Positions 23,314 to 32,802 of a stretch of DNA of 64,000 nt are shown here, piece after piece. Source of the stretch: Ophiocordyceps camponoti-saundersi (nom. inval.) (taxonomy: Eukaryota; Ascomycota; Sordariomycetes; Hypocreales; Ophiocordycipitaceae); the NCBI GenBank assembly GCA_003339415.1, contig PDHQ01000038.1, positions 1,233 to 65,232 of the forward strand. The letters are read 5' to 3'. The position numbers and the translations under genes were made by a program. The notes under the pieces were generated by a model, which worked only from the letters and a program-made list of their open reading frames with translations, had not been told where the DNA came from and ran no database searches. The number at the start of each line of letters is the position of its first letter. Within the stretch, counting starts at the first letter, position 1.

Positions 23314-24405
23314 ATGCCAGCTCCGTGGTTCCCCGTGCCTCCGACCCTATCAACTGTTGGACTGTATCGTCATATTCTGCGTGAAGCTTCGTACTTACCT
23401 CCGGCCTTTCGTTCGAACATCGTTGAAATAATCCGACATCGATTTCGAAACAATCGCTCTAGAGGCTCTCATGTCAAGCGTCGCATCTATCGCGCCCGCA
23501 ATGTGCTGGGGAGGCTCAGGGCGGCCAATAGCGGCGACACGACCGCCATGTCTAAGCTCATCATGCTCGGCTTTGCTCGAAGTGGCAGCCTCAGACGAGA
23601 GCTCATGTCGCAATTCGTCAAGCCTCAAGGGCCCAGTGATTCGCAGGCCCTTGAAACGTTAATAGATGACAAGATAGAAAAGATGGAGGGCAAGATGGGC
23701 GAGGCAGAAGCAGCCATCAAAGTAAGGAAGCCCAAGAATGACTTCTTCACCAGATGGGATCGGCCCAAGCTGTTGAAGCTCCTCAAGTCGCAAAAGCAAC
23801 AGCAGGTACTTGGTAAGATGGCATCCAACTGGCCCGCGGCCGAGATCAAATCCTTCGACGAAGACCAATTCCTCCCAGCAACGGATATCTGGGGCAAGCC
23901 GACTTCGGAGATTCTGACTCGGGCTAAGCGGGCTAAATGGTGGAAGCTGACGGCCAGTAAAATCCTGCCTCCTCTGGCTAGAGGCAGGTGGGAGCTGCTG
24001 GGACAGCTATCTGAGGGTGCTCAGGATAGCAAGGAATGGGAGGTGCCGACGAGGCGACGACCAGTCGACGCTACCGACGCAGCGGTGCAGTGGGACTGGC
24101 GGGCCTTTGCCTCTCAGCCGGCAGATGTCATCCGAAGACCCAAGTCTTGGTACAATCAAAGACGGTCTGGACAAAAGGACACGGGGCCTCATGGGCTGCG
24201 TCAACGCAAGGACTACATACCGTCTAGATGGTACCGCAGGCAATACAACCGCACTTGGGTGGCGACGGCGACCATGGACCAAAACGCAAACACACTCCGA
24301 TACTCGGTCAGCTGGGGCCAGGTCGCGTCGAGGGCAGCGCCCGCCACGACGGCACAGCTCGAGATCTTCCAAGGAGTGAATGCGCAAGGCGAGAAGACGT
24401 CTTGA
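23314..24405 (+). CDS. LYR-motif mitochondrial protein, Cup1-like, 363 aa
   Basis: LYR proteins are small mitochondrial factors that bind acyl-carrier protein and assist Fe-S or respiratory complex assembly. This one has the LYR tripeptide at about residues 17-19 in VGLYRHILREASYLP, followed by a second conserved helix and an FRNN/HVKRR-type basic stretch. The long C-terminal extension, rich in W, K and R, makes it resemble the fungal Cup1-like LYR group rather than the minimal 90-residue members. Single exon from the ATG at 23314. Basic overall and without a secretion signal, in keeping with mitochondrial import. Its stop is only 13 bp from the 3' end of the convergent GNAT gene. The LYR motif is clear; the subgroup is a moderate call. 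Confidence 0.75.
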   Translation: MPAPWFPVPPTLSTVGLYRHILREASYLPPAFRSNIVEIIRHRFRNNRSRGSHVKRRIYRARNVLGRLRAANSGDTTAMSKLIMLGFARSGSLRRELMSQFVKPQGPSDSQALETLIDDKIEKMEGKMGEAEAAIKVRKPKNDFFTRWDRPKLLKLLKSQKQQQVLGKMASNWPAAEIKSFDEDQFLPATDIWGKPTSEILTRAKRAKWWKLTASKILPPLARGRWELLGQLSEGAQDSKEWEVPTRRRPVDATDAAVQWDWRAFASQPADVIRRPKSWYNQRRSGQKDTGPHGLRQRKDYIPSRWYRRQYNRTWVATATMDQNANTLRYSVSWGQVASRAAPATTAQLEIFQGVNAQGEKTS

Positions 24406-24418
24406 TTGTTTTTGGGCA

Positions 24419-24989
24419 TCAGTCGAGAAGGTGGGCGAGCTTATCTACCGCGGGACCGTCAACACGCATGCTCATCCACTCGTCCATGGGCTTGGCGCCG
24501 ACGCTCTCATAGAACCTGATGCTCGGCTCGTTCCACTTGAGCACGGCCCATTCGAGCCGGCCGCCGCCCATGTCGACGACGTGCTTGGCCAGCTCGACCA
24601 GCAGACGCTTGCCGTAGCCCTTGCCGCGCTCCGAGGGCTGGACGAAGAGATCTTCTAAGTAGATGCCGGGCCTGGAGCGCCAGGTGCTGTAACTGTAGAA
24701 ATACAGGGCCATTCCGACGGTGTCTCCGCCCGGCGTCACCACCACGAGGCAGCGGGCGGGCCGGGACTGCGACGTCGGCTCCGACCCGAAGGCCAAGGTG
24801 TTCCCTAGCGTCTCAACGGTGGCCTCGACGATTTCGACGGGCTTTTTTTCGTAAACGGCTAGCTCCTTGATGAGGCCGAGGATGGCGGGCACGTCTGCAT
24901 ATGGCGTGTTAGTGGGCGAAAGATGCATTGAACGACAGGGGCTGACCCTGGCGAGTGGCCTGTCGCACGGTGGCAGCGGAAGACGCCAT
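24419..24989 (-). CDS. GNAT-family N-acetyltransferase, diamine-acetyltransferase-like, 172 aa
   Basis: Transfers acetyl from acetyl-CoA to a small amine; the fold and length resemble spermidine/diamine acetyltransferases. Two exons on the minus strand: 24989-24947 and 24894-24419, joined by a 52-bp intron with a CACTAAC branch and GCAG acceptor. This gives the N-terminus MASSAATVRQATRQDVPAIL, typical of the family. An apparent ATG at 24928 lies inside the intron and should not be used. The acetyl-CoA-binding motif A is visible as LEDLFVQPSERGKGYGKRLL with the R/Q-x-x-G-x-G loop RGKGYG. The W and N-x-x-x-x-F-Y block (KWNEPSIRFYES) that follows is the usual C-terminal part. There is no signal peptide, so cytosolic. 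Substrate is inferred. Confidence 0.86.
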
Positions 24990-26282
24990 GGCTCTCTGTC
25001 TCTCTCTCTCTGTCTATCTGATGCTCGAGGTTCTCTTAGTGTGCTGATGCTGATCGATGAGACGATGGCGTGTGTCTGGGGAGGGGGGGGGGGGGGGGGG
25101 GGCGGGGGGGGGGGTCGGAGGAGGGGTTGTCACAGTGTCATTTCTGGGGGGGACATGTAGGCAAAGCATGGCAAATAGATGGGCGAATGACATGGGATTT
25201 GCTGAGATATTCACTGTATGGATGCATGTTGCCATTACTGTGGTTGTTTAAGTAAGTCAAAGTGCATGCACAAGCCATGCATGGGAAGGTTGTCGTGATC
25301 AATGGCGCAACCCTAACCCTAAGTCTAGTGTGAGCAGTGTGCTCGACTGGAAGCCATGATGTTATAAGTGAGCGAGTCGTATTGAATCCAGGCCTGACAC
25401 CAGTGTTCCAAACACTTGAATAGATAAACAGCTTTCAACTGCCTTCAACACCATCCAATCTTCAAGCCATGGGCGCTTCATCTCGACATCTTGGCATAAT
25501 TCAGATAAGAGGTTCATTCTCCGTCCGTAAAGAAAAGAAATGGCAAGGCAGTTTCACATGGCGCCAGTTCCCGTCTCGGAGTTTTCGCTTGTTCTATGCA
25601 GATAGAGGGTAAGGCATTCCCCTCCCCCCCTGATCTTCAGTTGTCAGCCTAAGCAAAGCCGAAGCCAAAAGGGGCGATATTTCTGCACACGGCGATTTTT
25701 CATCGTCTATTTTGAGGAGCGGAGGATGATGGAAAGTGGAGGGAAATGGCGGCTAGACCAGGTTGACGGTCTATCTAAGCCTTGATCGACGACTTGGTTT
25801 GGTGTTGTTGCTGAGAGTCATATTTGGGTGTGACGATGCTGTTACGCTCGACGTTGCAGATTTTTCTCTTTCCCTTGTCTCCTTTACTGGTGATGGCTGG
25901 GTGCTAGATGAGAAAGAGGGTAGCTTATTCGCTGGAGGTGTCCATCTCGGATGCCTCGTCCCCGTTAAACTTGTCGATCAATCCCATGTCGGACGCTTTT
26001 TTAAATCGCGGAGACATGGAGAGACGAAGGGGGGAATTGAGTCGGAGAAGGGCACTTAGTGTCTCTTCTCGTCTATGTTTTATGCCTGAGTTTCCTTTTC
26101 TAACCTGATCTTGTATTGAATCAGTCCGTTAAGAACCTGGAGTAAGTCCCCTCAAGCTGTTTCTCTCCCGAGTTATAACCCTTCTTGTTCTTCGTTTTTT
26201 TTTCCCTTTCTTTCATACATACGATACCAACTTCTTTATACCCTTTTTTTCTGAGAGTAATGAGCATGGGAAGCAGAAGAGG
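24990..26282. other. Intergenic region with G-run and telomere-like motif
   Basis: A G homopolymer (about 25081-25115, interrupted by one C) and a two-copy CCCTAA motif (about 25310-25321) are present. No exon with family features is visible. Weak frames near 25763-26059 have no supporting signals. Confidence 0.5.
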
Positions 26283-27655
26283 ATGAGCTCTCCACGTGAT
26301 GAAGGCGTTCCAGCTGAGTTCTGGTTCAATCTCAGTCTCGGAACTGTCTTGATCTTGACGAGGATCGTGGTGAGATGGAAGACGCAGACGTTTCGCGGCT
26401 TGGCCGTCGATGACTTTCTCATGGTTGCCATTGCTGTGAGTTTCTGGCTTTTCGATGATGATAACCATGGGTTTCCGTTGGCTGATGGTGGATCATACAG
26501 CCGCTTTCTTTGGCTGGAGCAGCAGCTGGATATATAGTCGAAGCAGGGACAGATGGGCTGTCGAATAGCGGGTGAGCTTCACCAATCATCTCTTCATCTC
26601 AGAGGTTTTATACGCGCAGTGGCTAAGAGAGTTACCAGCATGACTCCGGAAGAGCGCAAAGCTCTCGACCCCAACAGCGCCGAGTTTCGCCTTCGAGTAC
26701 AAGGCTCCAAGGCCCATCTCTTCGGCTGGATACTCTACGCCCTCCTCCTATGGACCCTGAAACTGAGCCTGCTCTTCTACTACCGACGTCTAGGGGATAG
26801 GGTCGACAACATGAGGCTCAAGGTGAATCTCGGCTTTGTGTTTTTGGCTCTTACTTTCCTGGCTGTCATCGGCTCTATCCTCTTTGGCTGTATGCCTTTG
26901 TCGAATTATTGGCAGATTAACCCAGATCCGGGTGGTGAGTTGTGAAGACTTGAAGACGAGGATGATACGGTTGTTAACAAGGGGAGCAGATTTTTGTCAT
27001 CCTTCTGAGTCGAATCTTCTCGCTTGGTTTGTTCTCTTGACGGATTTGACGACTGACTTGTTCATCATATGGATTCCGCTTCCTGTTCGTTCTACCCTCT
27101 TGTTTCTGATGGTTTTATACCCGGTCATCTAACGATGGGAAACAGATGATCTGGCGAACTCGCATCTCGACGAGAAAGAAGATTGGCCTCATCATCATGT
27201 TCTCCGCCGGAATCCTCACCATCATCATGGGCATCCTCCGCTGCGGCTTCATCCTCCTAGAAGGCGACGTAGTAGGCAACATAGCCGCCCGCTGGTCCGA
27301 CCGCGAAGTCCTCGTCGCCATCATCCTCTCCAACGTCCCCGTCCTCCTCCCTCTAATCCGACAGCGATTCTGGCCGAAGAAGAAAGTCAACGGTTCCAGA
27401 ACAGGTTACTACCCGGCATCAACAGACACCAAGACTTCGCGGGGCAAGGAACCCGTCACTCATAACTTTACGCCTTTGTCTCGTCGAAGTACGGCCGATT
27501 CTTTGTCGTTGGAACATATGGAGGATGCGGAGAACTTTACGTTGCCGATTATGAAGAACTCGACGCCTTTGAGGGAATCGGTTATGGGGAGTGCTTCCTT
27601 TAGAGAGGGAAGGGGGGAGGCCAGGGGGGAGGCCAGGGGGGAGGACAAGGTGTAG
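26283..27655 (+). CDS. Fungal rhodopsin-like (SAT4/PTH11-type) seven-helix membrane protein, about 386 aa
   Basis: Integral membrane protein of the large fungal rhodopsin-domain family often grouped with PTH11-like receptors. Five exons fit: 26283-26435, 26501-26571, 26603-26934, 26990-27084 and 27146-27655. Family marks are GLAVDDFLMVAIA at the end of exon one, WILYALLLWTLKLSLLFYYRR, CMPLSNYWQINPDPG, LTDLTTDLFIIWIPLP and GLIIMFSAGILTIIMGILRC. The C-terminal ARWSDREVLVAIILSNVP is also characteristic. A cytosolic serine-rich tail follows, with degenerate GEARGEARGE repeats at the end. There is no CFEM domain. The second intron is the weak point: as drawn it is only 31 bp. A donor at 26560 would make it 43 bp and remove four residues; both keep frame. 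Ligand and role are unknown. Confidence 0.8.
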
Positions 27656-27932
27656 CGGATGAAGTCTGCTTGAGGTTATGATCGAGGCAGGCTCTGGTCA
27701 ACGAATCAACTCGGTCTCTTGCGTAGAGACATGTAGATATATAGTGTTGTACCTTGTAAGACAACACACGATAATGAACTGTTACTTGGATCAGACGCTG
27801 GGCAGTAATTCCTCTCGTATATACTATATCATTGTTGTAATACAAGTGAAAGACTAGCTATGTCCCCTCAACAGAGGGATCGGGTGAGAATATACAAGTC
27901 ATTGATAGGAGATGGTCCTCTTCAGCCACCGT

Positions 27933-29765
27933 TCATCCGGTGAATCCCTTCATCTTGCTCCACAGCCAGCCCGGAAGCCCTTTCGGACCCAGCGACGGCT
28001 CCGGCCCATTCTTCTTATCCGCAACTTTCTCGTCTGCAGCTTTCTCCGCGTCATCAACTCCCTTGTCAGTCGAAGCCTTCTCCTCCTCCTTCTTCCGACC
28101 ATTCACCTTCTTCTTCTTCTTCTTCTGAGCGCTCTCCTGTTCCATCTTAGCACGATTCCGACGTCTTCTTCTAAACGGCCGTTTAACAGCATCCTTGATC
28201 TTCGCGAACCGTGACCTCCGCGGTTTGGCCACACTTCCCTCGCTAATTTCCGCATAGTCGTCTTGTATATTCAGCTTCCTTTTCGACCCAGGAGACGACT
28301 CCCCCTTTTTCGTTCCCCCCTCTTTCTGAAACAAGCCTCTGAATCGTTTAAGCTGCTCTAGAGCTTTTCTTTTTGGAGACATCACAGATTTGACGTCGCC
28401 GTCTGTATAGTCGAGTGAGACGTACGACAAGGCCTTGTCTATCTCACGAAACGTCGGCTTGCTGTTCTGGTTTCCTCCCGGCTTCGGCATGAGAAAGATC
28501 CTGTCAGCCTCGGTCAAGGGCGTTCCTACCAATCCGGATATGGAGTATACCTTGCCGTTTGCCACTTTCGGCTCTTCTCCTTCTGAGAGAGCTTGAGGTT
28601 GCTGGGAATTTTGATCGTCTGCCGGTAAAGGCCGGCGCGCTCGTCTGGTTGATGGTGGTAGGTCGCCGTTGACTAACAAGAGTTCCTCTGTTGCCAGCAC
28701 CTTGGGGGGACGAGGACCTTGGGGTAAAGATTCGGCATCTTTCGAGGGTTTTCTGAGCTCTTTTATCGTCGAGTAGATGTTGTCTTCTTCAGCCTCCAAG
28801 TCCGTAGCCTCTTTGGACTGACGGCTAGCATCCTTGGGCCGGACGTCGGCATCGTTGAGGGGCTGATTCACCCGTTTCACTATCCAATAAACATCCCCAT
28901 TGGCCAACTTGAACTCTCTGCTTTCCTTGGGAGAGAGCGTACCCTGTTCAGCCGCTGGCTGCTCTTGTAATGCGGCTTCTTGTTTCTCGAGCGAGACCTT
29001 GACGTCTGCGTTTTTCACCGCTTCGGCGTCAGCGCCTGATCGTAGCTTGGCCGGCAGTTGGGGTCCGTATTCCTGCTTCTGCGGCACGGATTGCTGCTGT
29101 TTCTGAGTCAACTCATCAGTCGTTCCCTGCAGCTTCCTGGGTTTATCAAGGAGTCCGGCTTCTTGCTTCACCGGCTTGGAATACCCCGACACTTCCTGCT
29201 TCTTGGGCATCTTGGTCGACGCTGCATGCCTCGGGTTTGGTCGGAGGAACATGTACGGGGATGTCTTTACCGTGTTGAAGGAGAAGCTCGGCTTGCGGGC
29301 GCGATCGACTGCTGGTCCCGGCTTGCGTGCTCGATCGACGGCGGGTCCTGGCTTGATGCTGCGATCTACTGCCGGTCCTAGCCTGTTGAAGACGCCTCTC
29401 GCTGGTGGCGATATCCCCGGGTTGCGATTCGAACGATCTACTGGCGGTCCTAGCCTGTCGAAGACGCTCCTTGCTGGCGGTCTTATCCACGGGTTGCGAA
29501 TTGGAGAAGCAGGTTTGAGCTTGCGAGCAGGGTCAAGCGATGGGATGTTGCCGCTTGAGAAAACCCAGCTGGTGCTGCGGCCCGGCTTGCTCATGCTCTG
29601 GCTTTCTGGATTGCTTCCACCGGAGAATCCGCTGGTCAGACCTATCAGGCTTGTGCCCCTTACTGGAGGCATGGGAGCGGCGTTGCTGGTGCTAATCCAG
29701 ATAGCAAGGTAGAAAGTCAGCACGAGGGCCATACTGGCCAACTGTATGGGCTGGCGATGCCTCAT
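27933..29765 (-). CDS. Putative secreted protein with repeated tyrosine motifs and polybasic tail, 610 aa
   Basis: I do not recognise a family. The ATG at 29765 gives a secretion-type leader (MRHRQPIQLAS, then a hydrophobic segment ending STSNAA near residue 30). The frame extends further upstream but has no earlier ATG. Residues about 85-160 contain imperfect repeats (RPPARSVFDRLGPPVDRS-like and GPAVDRARKP units). The middle is disordered, rich in K, Q, E and P. Six short tyrosine motifs follow: DVYWIV (Y293), NIYSTI (Y331), KVYSIS (Y407), SYVSLDY (Y448, Y453) and DDYAEIS (Y504). Several have acidic or polar residues before Y and a hydrophobic at +3. Y293 and Y407 sit in two copies of a K-x-ANG-x-VY-x-I...PL-x-x-AD repeat. 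The C-terminus is strongly basic (KRPFRRRRRNRAK and a K-run near 548-557), resembling nuclear localisation signals. Single exon. An effector-like role is speculative. Confidence 0.66.
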   Translation of the reverse strand: MRHRQPIQLASMALVLTFYLAIWISTSNAAPMPPVRGTSLIGLTSGFSGGSNPESQSMSKPGRSTSWVFSSGNIPSLDPARKLKPASPIRNPWIRPPARSVFDRLGPPVDRSNRNPGISPPARGVFNRLGPAVDRSIKPGPAVDRARKPGPAVDRARKPSFSFNTVKTSPYMFLRPNPRHAASTKMPKKQEVSGYSKPVKQEAGLLDKPRKLQGTTDELTQKQQQSVPQKQEYGPQLPAKLRSGADAEAVKNADVKVSLEKQEAALQEQPAAEQGTLSPKESREFKLANGDVYWIVKRVNQPLNDADVRPKDASRQSKEATDLEAEEDNIYSTIKELRKPSKDAESLPQGPRPPKVLATEELLLVNGDLPPSTRRARRPLPADDQNSQQPQALSEGEEPKVANGKVYSISGLVGTPLTEADRIFLMPKPGGNQNSKPTFREIDKALSYVSLDYTDGDVKSVMSPKRKALEQLKRFRGLFQKEGGTKKGESSPGSKRKLNIQDDYAEISEGSVAKPRRSRFAKIKDAVKRPFRRRRRNRAKMEQESAQKKKKKKVNGRKKEEEKASTDKGVDDAEKAADEKVADKKNGPEPSLGPKGLPGWLWSKMKGFTG

Positions 29766-31767
29766 GTCTCGGGGGAAACTATGTTTTGATGGTGTTTTAG
29801 GAGGAAAGGCAGGGAAGGGGAAGAAGTTGGTGGTCAAGGACTCGGTGAATTCTTGCAGACGTTACCGCTTATTACGTCCTGGACTCGGTCTATGTTGTAT
29901 GGACACAACGATGAGGCTCGACTGATGAGACGACGATGGCGGCATCATGACATGTGGTTGTGCGTGCATACATACATTCATAAATCGAACATTCCTGACT
30001 GAGTTCGACCTACCGGGTTACTAAGTTGTTGGTTTTGGCTTGCCGTCGGAGCTGCTGTCCCTGTTCAAGGTGCCATTGAGGTGGTCCCATCGGAGTGAGT
30101 GGTTCCATGGGGGTAGTTGTGAACCGCCCGGGAGACGGGGATCCTCCACTTTGAATGGCTTGACATGTAACACATGGGAAGGAAAGGGGAGAAGTAAGAA
30201 GTCGTCGTAAGACGAGAACAGATCTTTTCATTACCTGAAATGATTGCTTGCCCTGGTCATATACACACATATGTATGTATGAAGGAAGTGTTGAAGGTTA
30301 TTAAGAGATGATGAAGCTATTAATCTGTATGGCGTGTTGTACATATATATGTATGTCTTTGGACGACACCTTTGTGGTGAATATATGTATGTACATACAT
30401 ACATATGACCTTCATTCCTTGATCTACACATACATGGATGTCGGTGTTGCACAGGCGGGATCAGAAACTTCCTTCCTACCTACATACATATAGGAACATT
30501 GAGGCAGTGCTATAACAAGCCTTGATATATATACATACATACATGCCTAGTTAACAGAGACAATGCACCCCTACGTTCCAGTATCCTTTCGAACGCGATC
30601 CGGTTGCATGTCTGAATCATGGTCGAATTCCCATGACGAAGGAACAGAGACTCCAACTCTATCTGTCGGGGGTTTTTGATAAAGACTTTTACAACCGCAT
30701 ATGACGCGTCTTTGTACGTTTGTTTATGTTTATATAGTACATAGTATCTATATACTATCTATATACATATATATGTATGTATATGCATATCAACTGAGCA
30801 ACAGCGTTCTGCTTGTCATTGTTACCGATAGACTGAGTCTTTATCGACAGCACATCGTACACACATATGTATGTATAGACACGCATATAAACATACATAC
30901 ATCTGTTATAATCACACCGCCATCTCAAAGACAGAGTTGATCCAGCCCTTCACCCCCCGGCGGAAACCTGAGCGGCAAGACCCCGAGTCCCGACGTTGTT
31001 ACACGACACATGGCGATATGATGGAGGTCTACCAATGAATTGCTCTCGATAAAGAGAAGATTTTGAGTGAAATTCTCAAGCCAAGGAGAGGAAAGAAATT
31101 GACTTTTTTTTCTTCTCTCTCCATCGTTGATTCGAGAATGAATCGTCAAGTCAAGAATGGCGGTTGGTTGTTTAGAGACGCCTTTTCATCTCACAACTAC
31201 ACATCTACAGACAGACATGCATACATACATACACGTACATACATAGATATGTATATCTGCTCGTACATACAGATAGATACTGGCATACATACATACATAT
31301 GTATTCCTACATACACGTAAACGAACATATATACATATATATACTATATAGATGTATGTACATACACACATACACACACACATACATACCATTGTAGGTA
31401 TGGCTGTTGCCTACCCAGGTATTATCCTACCAGGCTACCACTGATCAGTCTCCCTTTAAAAGTCCCCCCTGCTCCATCGTCCAGAGGGGCATGAAGCATG
31501 CCTTTCACAGACCCATGATCGTCTGACAAAGGCAAATACTTGCATATCCTACACGTATACAATAACTCTACTGTCAAGCAACATACATACATATATATAT
31601 ATATATATACATCCTTCACCCCCCTTGCCGTGATCGACAAAGTTTGCCCAAGTCGATTCAAGAAACTGCTAAGCCTTCTTGTACTTGTTGAAAAACGTGG
31701 CTCTCCATGCTTCTTCCAGGCTAACTTGTCCCATCTACGTCAAACCCTTCTCAGCCAAGGAAAGACA
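29766..31767. other. Intergenic region with ATAC/GTAT microsatellites
   Basis: Two kb between divergent genes. Many short ATAC/GTAT arrays (for example 30268-30281, 30390-30405, 30885-30900, 31200-31390) and a TA run at about 31588-31609 lie upstream of the secreted gene. No supported exon. Confidence 0.55.
31199..31391. repeat. Degenerate ATAC/GTAT tetranucleotide cluster
   Basis: Interrupted CATA, TACA and GTAT units fill nearly 200 bp, in both complementary forms, so the strand can fold back on itself. Confidence 0.8.
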
Positions 31768-32802
31768 ATGATGACCCTCGCTGTTCTCCTCCTCCTAATT
31801 CTACTTACCCACGCCCAAGGCGACAGCTTCCCTGAACAAGTTCAAAAGAACCTCCTTCAGAAACTTCAAAACCAGGCACATATCAACTGGCGAAACCCCC
31901 CCTACAGCGAAGAAGACTTCACTCCCGATTCATGCCGTAACTTCTTTCGATCCGTTTACGCCTGGAAATTCCGCCGGCATCTGAAGCGCAGCTTCTCCGA
32001 AAAAGTAACCGTCGATTACGACGCCATCTCGCAGAAGCGCTTCCTAAACGACGACCGAGCCCCCATGACAATGAGACAGGAGGACTCTACTTGGACCATC
32101 GAGGGCGTTTCGAAATCGTGGCACGCCGGCGCTACCTATAGCTTTGGGAAACTCGACGTCTCCGGCGGCAAGGCTCACAGCAACTTTGAACAGAGCATGA
32201 AGATTGCGGGGAGAAACCTGGAGAAATCTTGTCCTGGAGGTCACGAGTGTCACTTTGAAGAGCTGGTTTACTATGCTCGATATACCGGGCTTTGCACGAC
32301 TGAGGTGGTGAACAAGCAGGGAAGGGATGTCTGTCTTACGTCCGCCGCGTGGAGGAAGAGCAGCAGACGGCCTCATCCAAAGATGTGCTCGAGATATGCG
32401 CCGTTTTATCTATGCAGCAGTCGACTTCGATGTACTCTACGTCTACCGATCAGAGATGCTGGCGGGAGGCCTCTGAGCACGACCCTCTTCGTCAAAGAGA
32501 GTTACATTACGGTTGCCAAGGCCGTGGCCGTGGACGATCGATGTGTTTTCAAGCTTGATAATGGCAAGTGGTATGATTCGGATTCGGATATCTTCTGGAC
32601 AAAGTATGACTATTACGACGATGGGAAAACTCAGCGATGGGTTCTTCGGGATAAGGACGAGCCTATGCCGGTGATACCGAAACGGTTGTTGGGGAACTGT
32701 ACGATTCTCGAGGACGATTATATGAGGAAGAGGGATCTATCTCCATCTCGGCGTCGAGTCGTTGTCGATATTGTTGGAGGTTTCGGGCTTGATTCGGTAT
32801 GA
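31768..32802 (+). CDS. Unrecognised secreted cysteine-containing protein, 344 aa
   Basis: The ATG at 31768 starts a clear signal peptide: a leucine-rich hydrophobic core, then HAQGDS near residues 16-21, where cleavage is expected. The frame extends 76 codons upstream through a microsatellite, which I discount. The mature part opens with a charged, amphipathic region (about 22-110). A central block around WTIEGVSKSWHAGATYSFG follows, and then a cysteine-rich stretch (about 150-235) with spacing such as C-x5-C and SRYAPFYLC. The end contains a WYDSDSDIFW segment and a basic tail. The GVSKSW...GATYSFG block followed by paired cysteines reminds me of a set of uncharacterised fungal secreted proteins, but I cannot name it. 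There are no introns. It is transcribed away from the tyrosine-motif gene. Function unknown. Confidence 0.68.
   Translation: MMTLAVLLLLILLTHAQGDSFPEQVQKNLLQKLQNQAHINWRNPPYSEEDFTPDSCRNFFRSVYAWKFRRHLKRSFSEKVTVDYDAISQKRFLNDDRAPMTMRQEDSTWTIEGVSKSWHAGATYSFGKLDVSGGKAHSNFEQSMKIAGRNLEKSCPGGHECHFEELVYYARYTGLCTTEVVNKQGRDVCLTSAAWRKSSRRPHPKMCSRYAPFYLCSSRLRCTLRLPIRDAGGRPLSTTLFVKESYITVAKAVAVDDRCVFKLDNGKWYDSDSDIFWTKYDYYDDGKTQRWVLRDKDEPMPVIPKRLLGNCTILEDDYMRKRDLSPSRRRVVVDIVGGFGLDSV

Noticed and set aside
28058..29712. Plus-strand frames antisense to the tyrosine-motif gene
   Set aside because: Shadow of a long minus-strand coding frame with a signal peptide.
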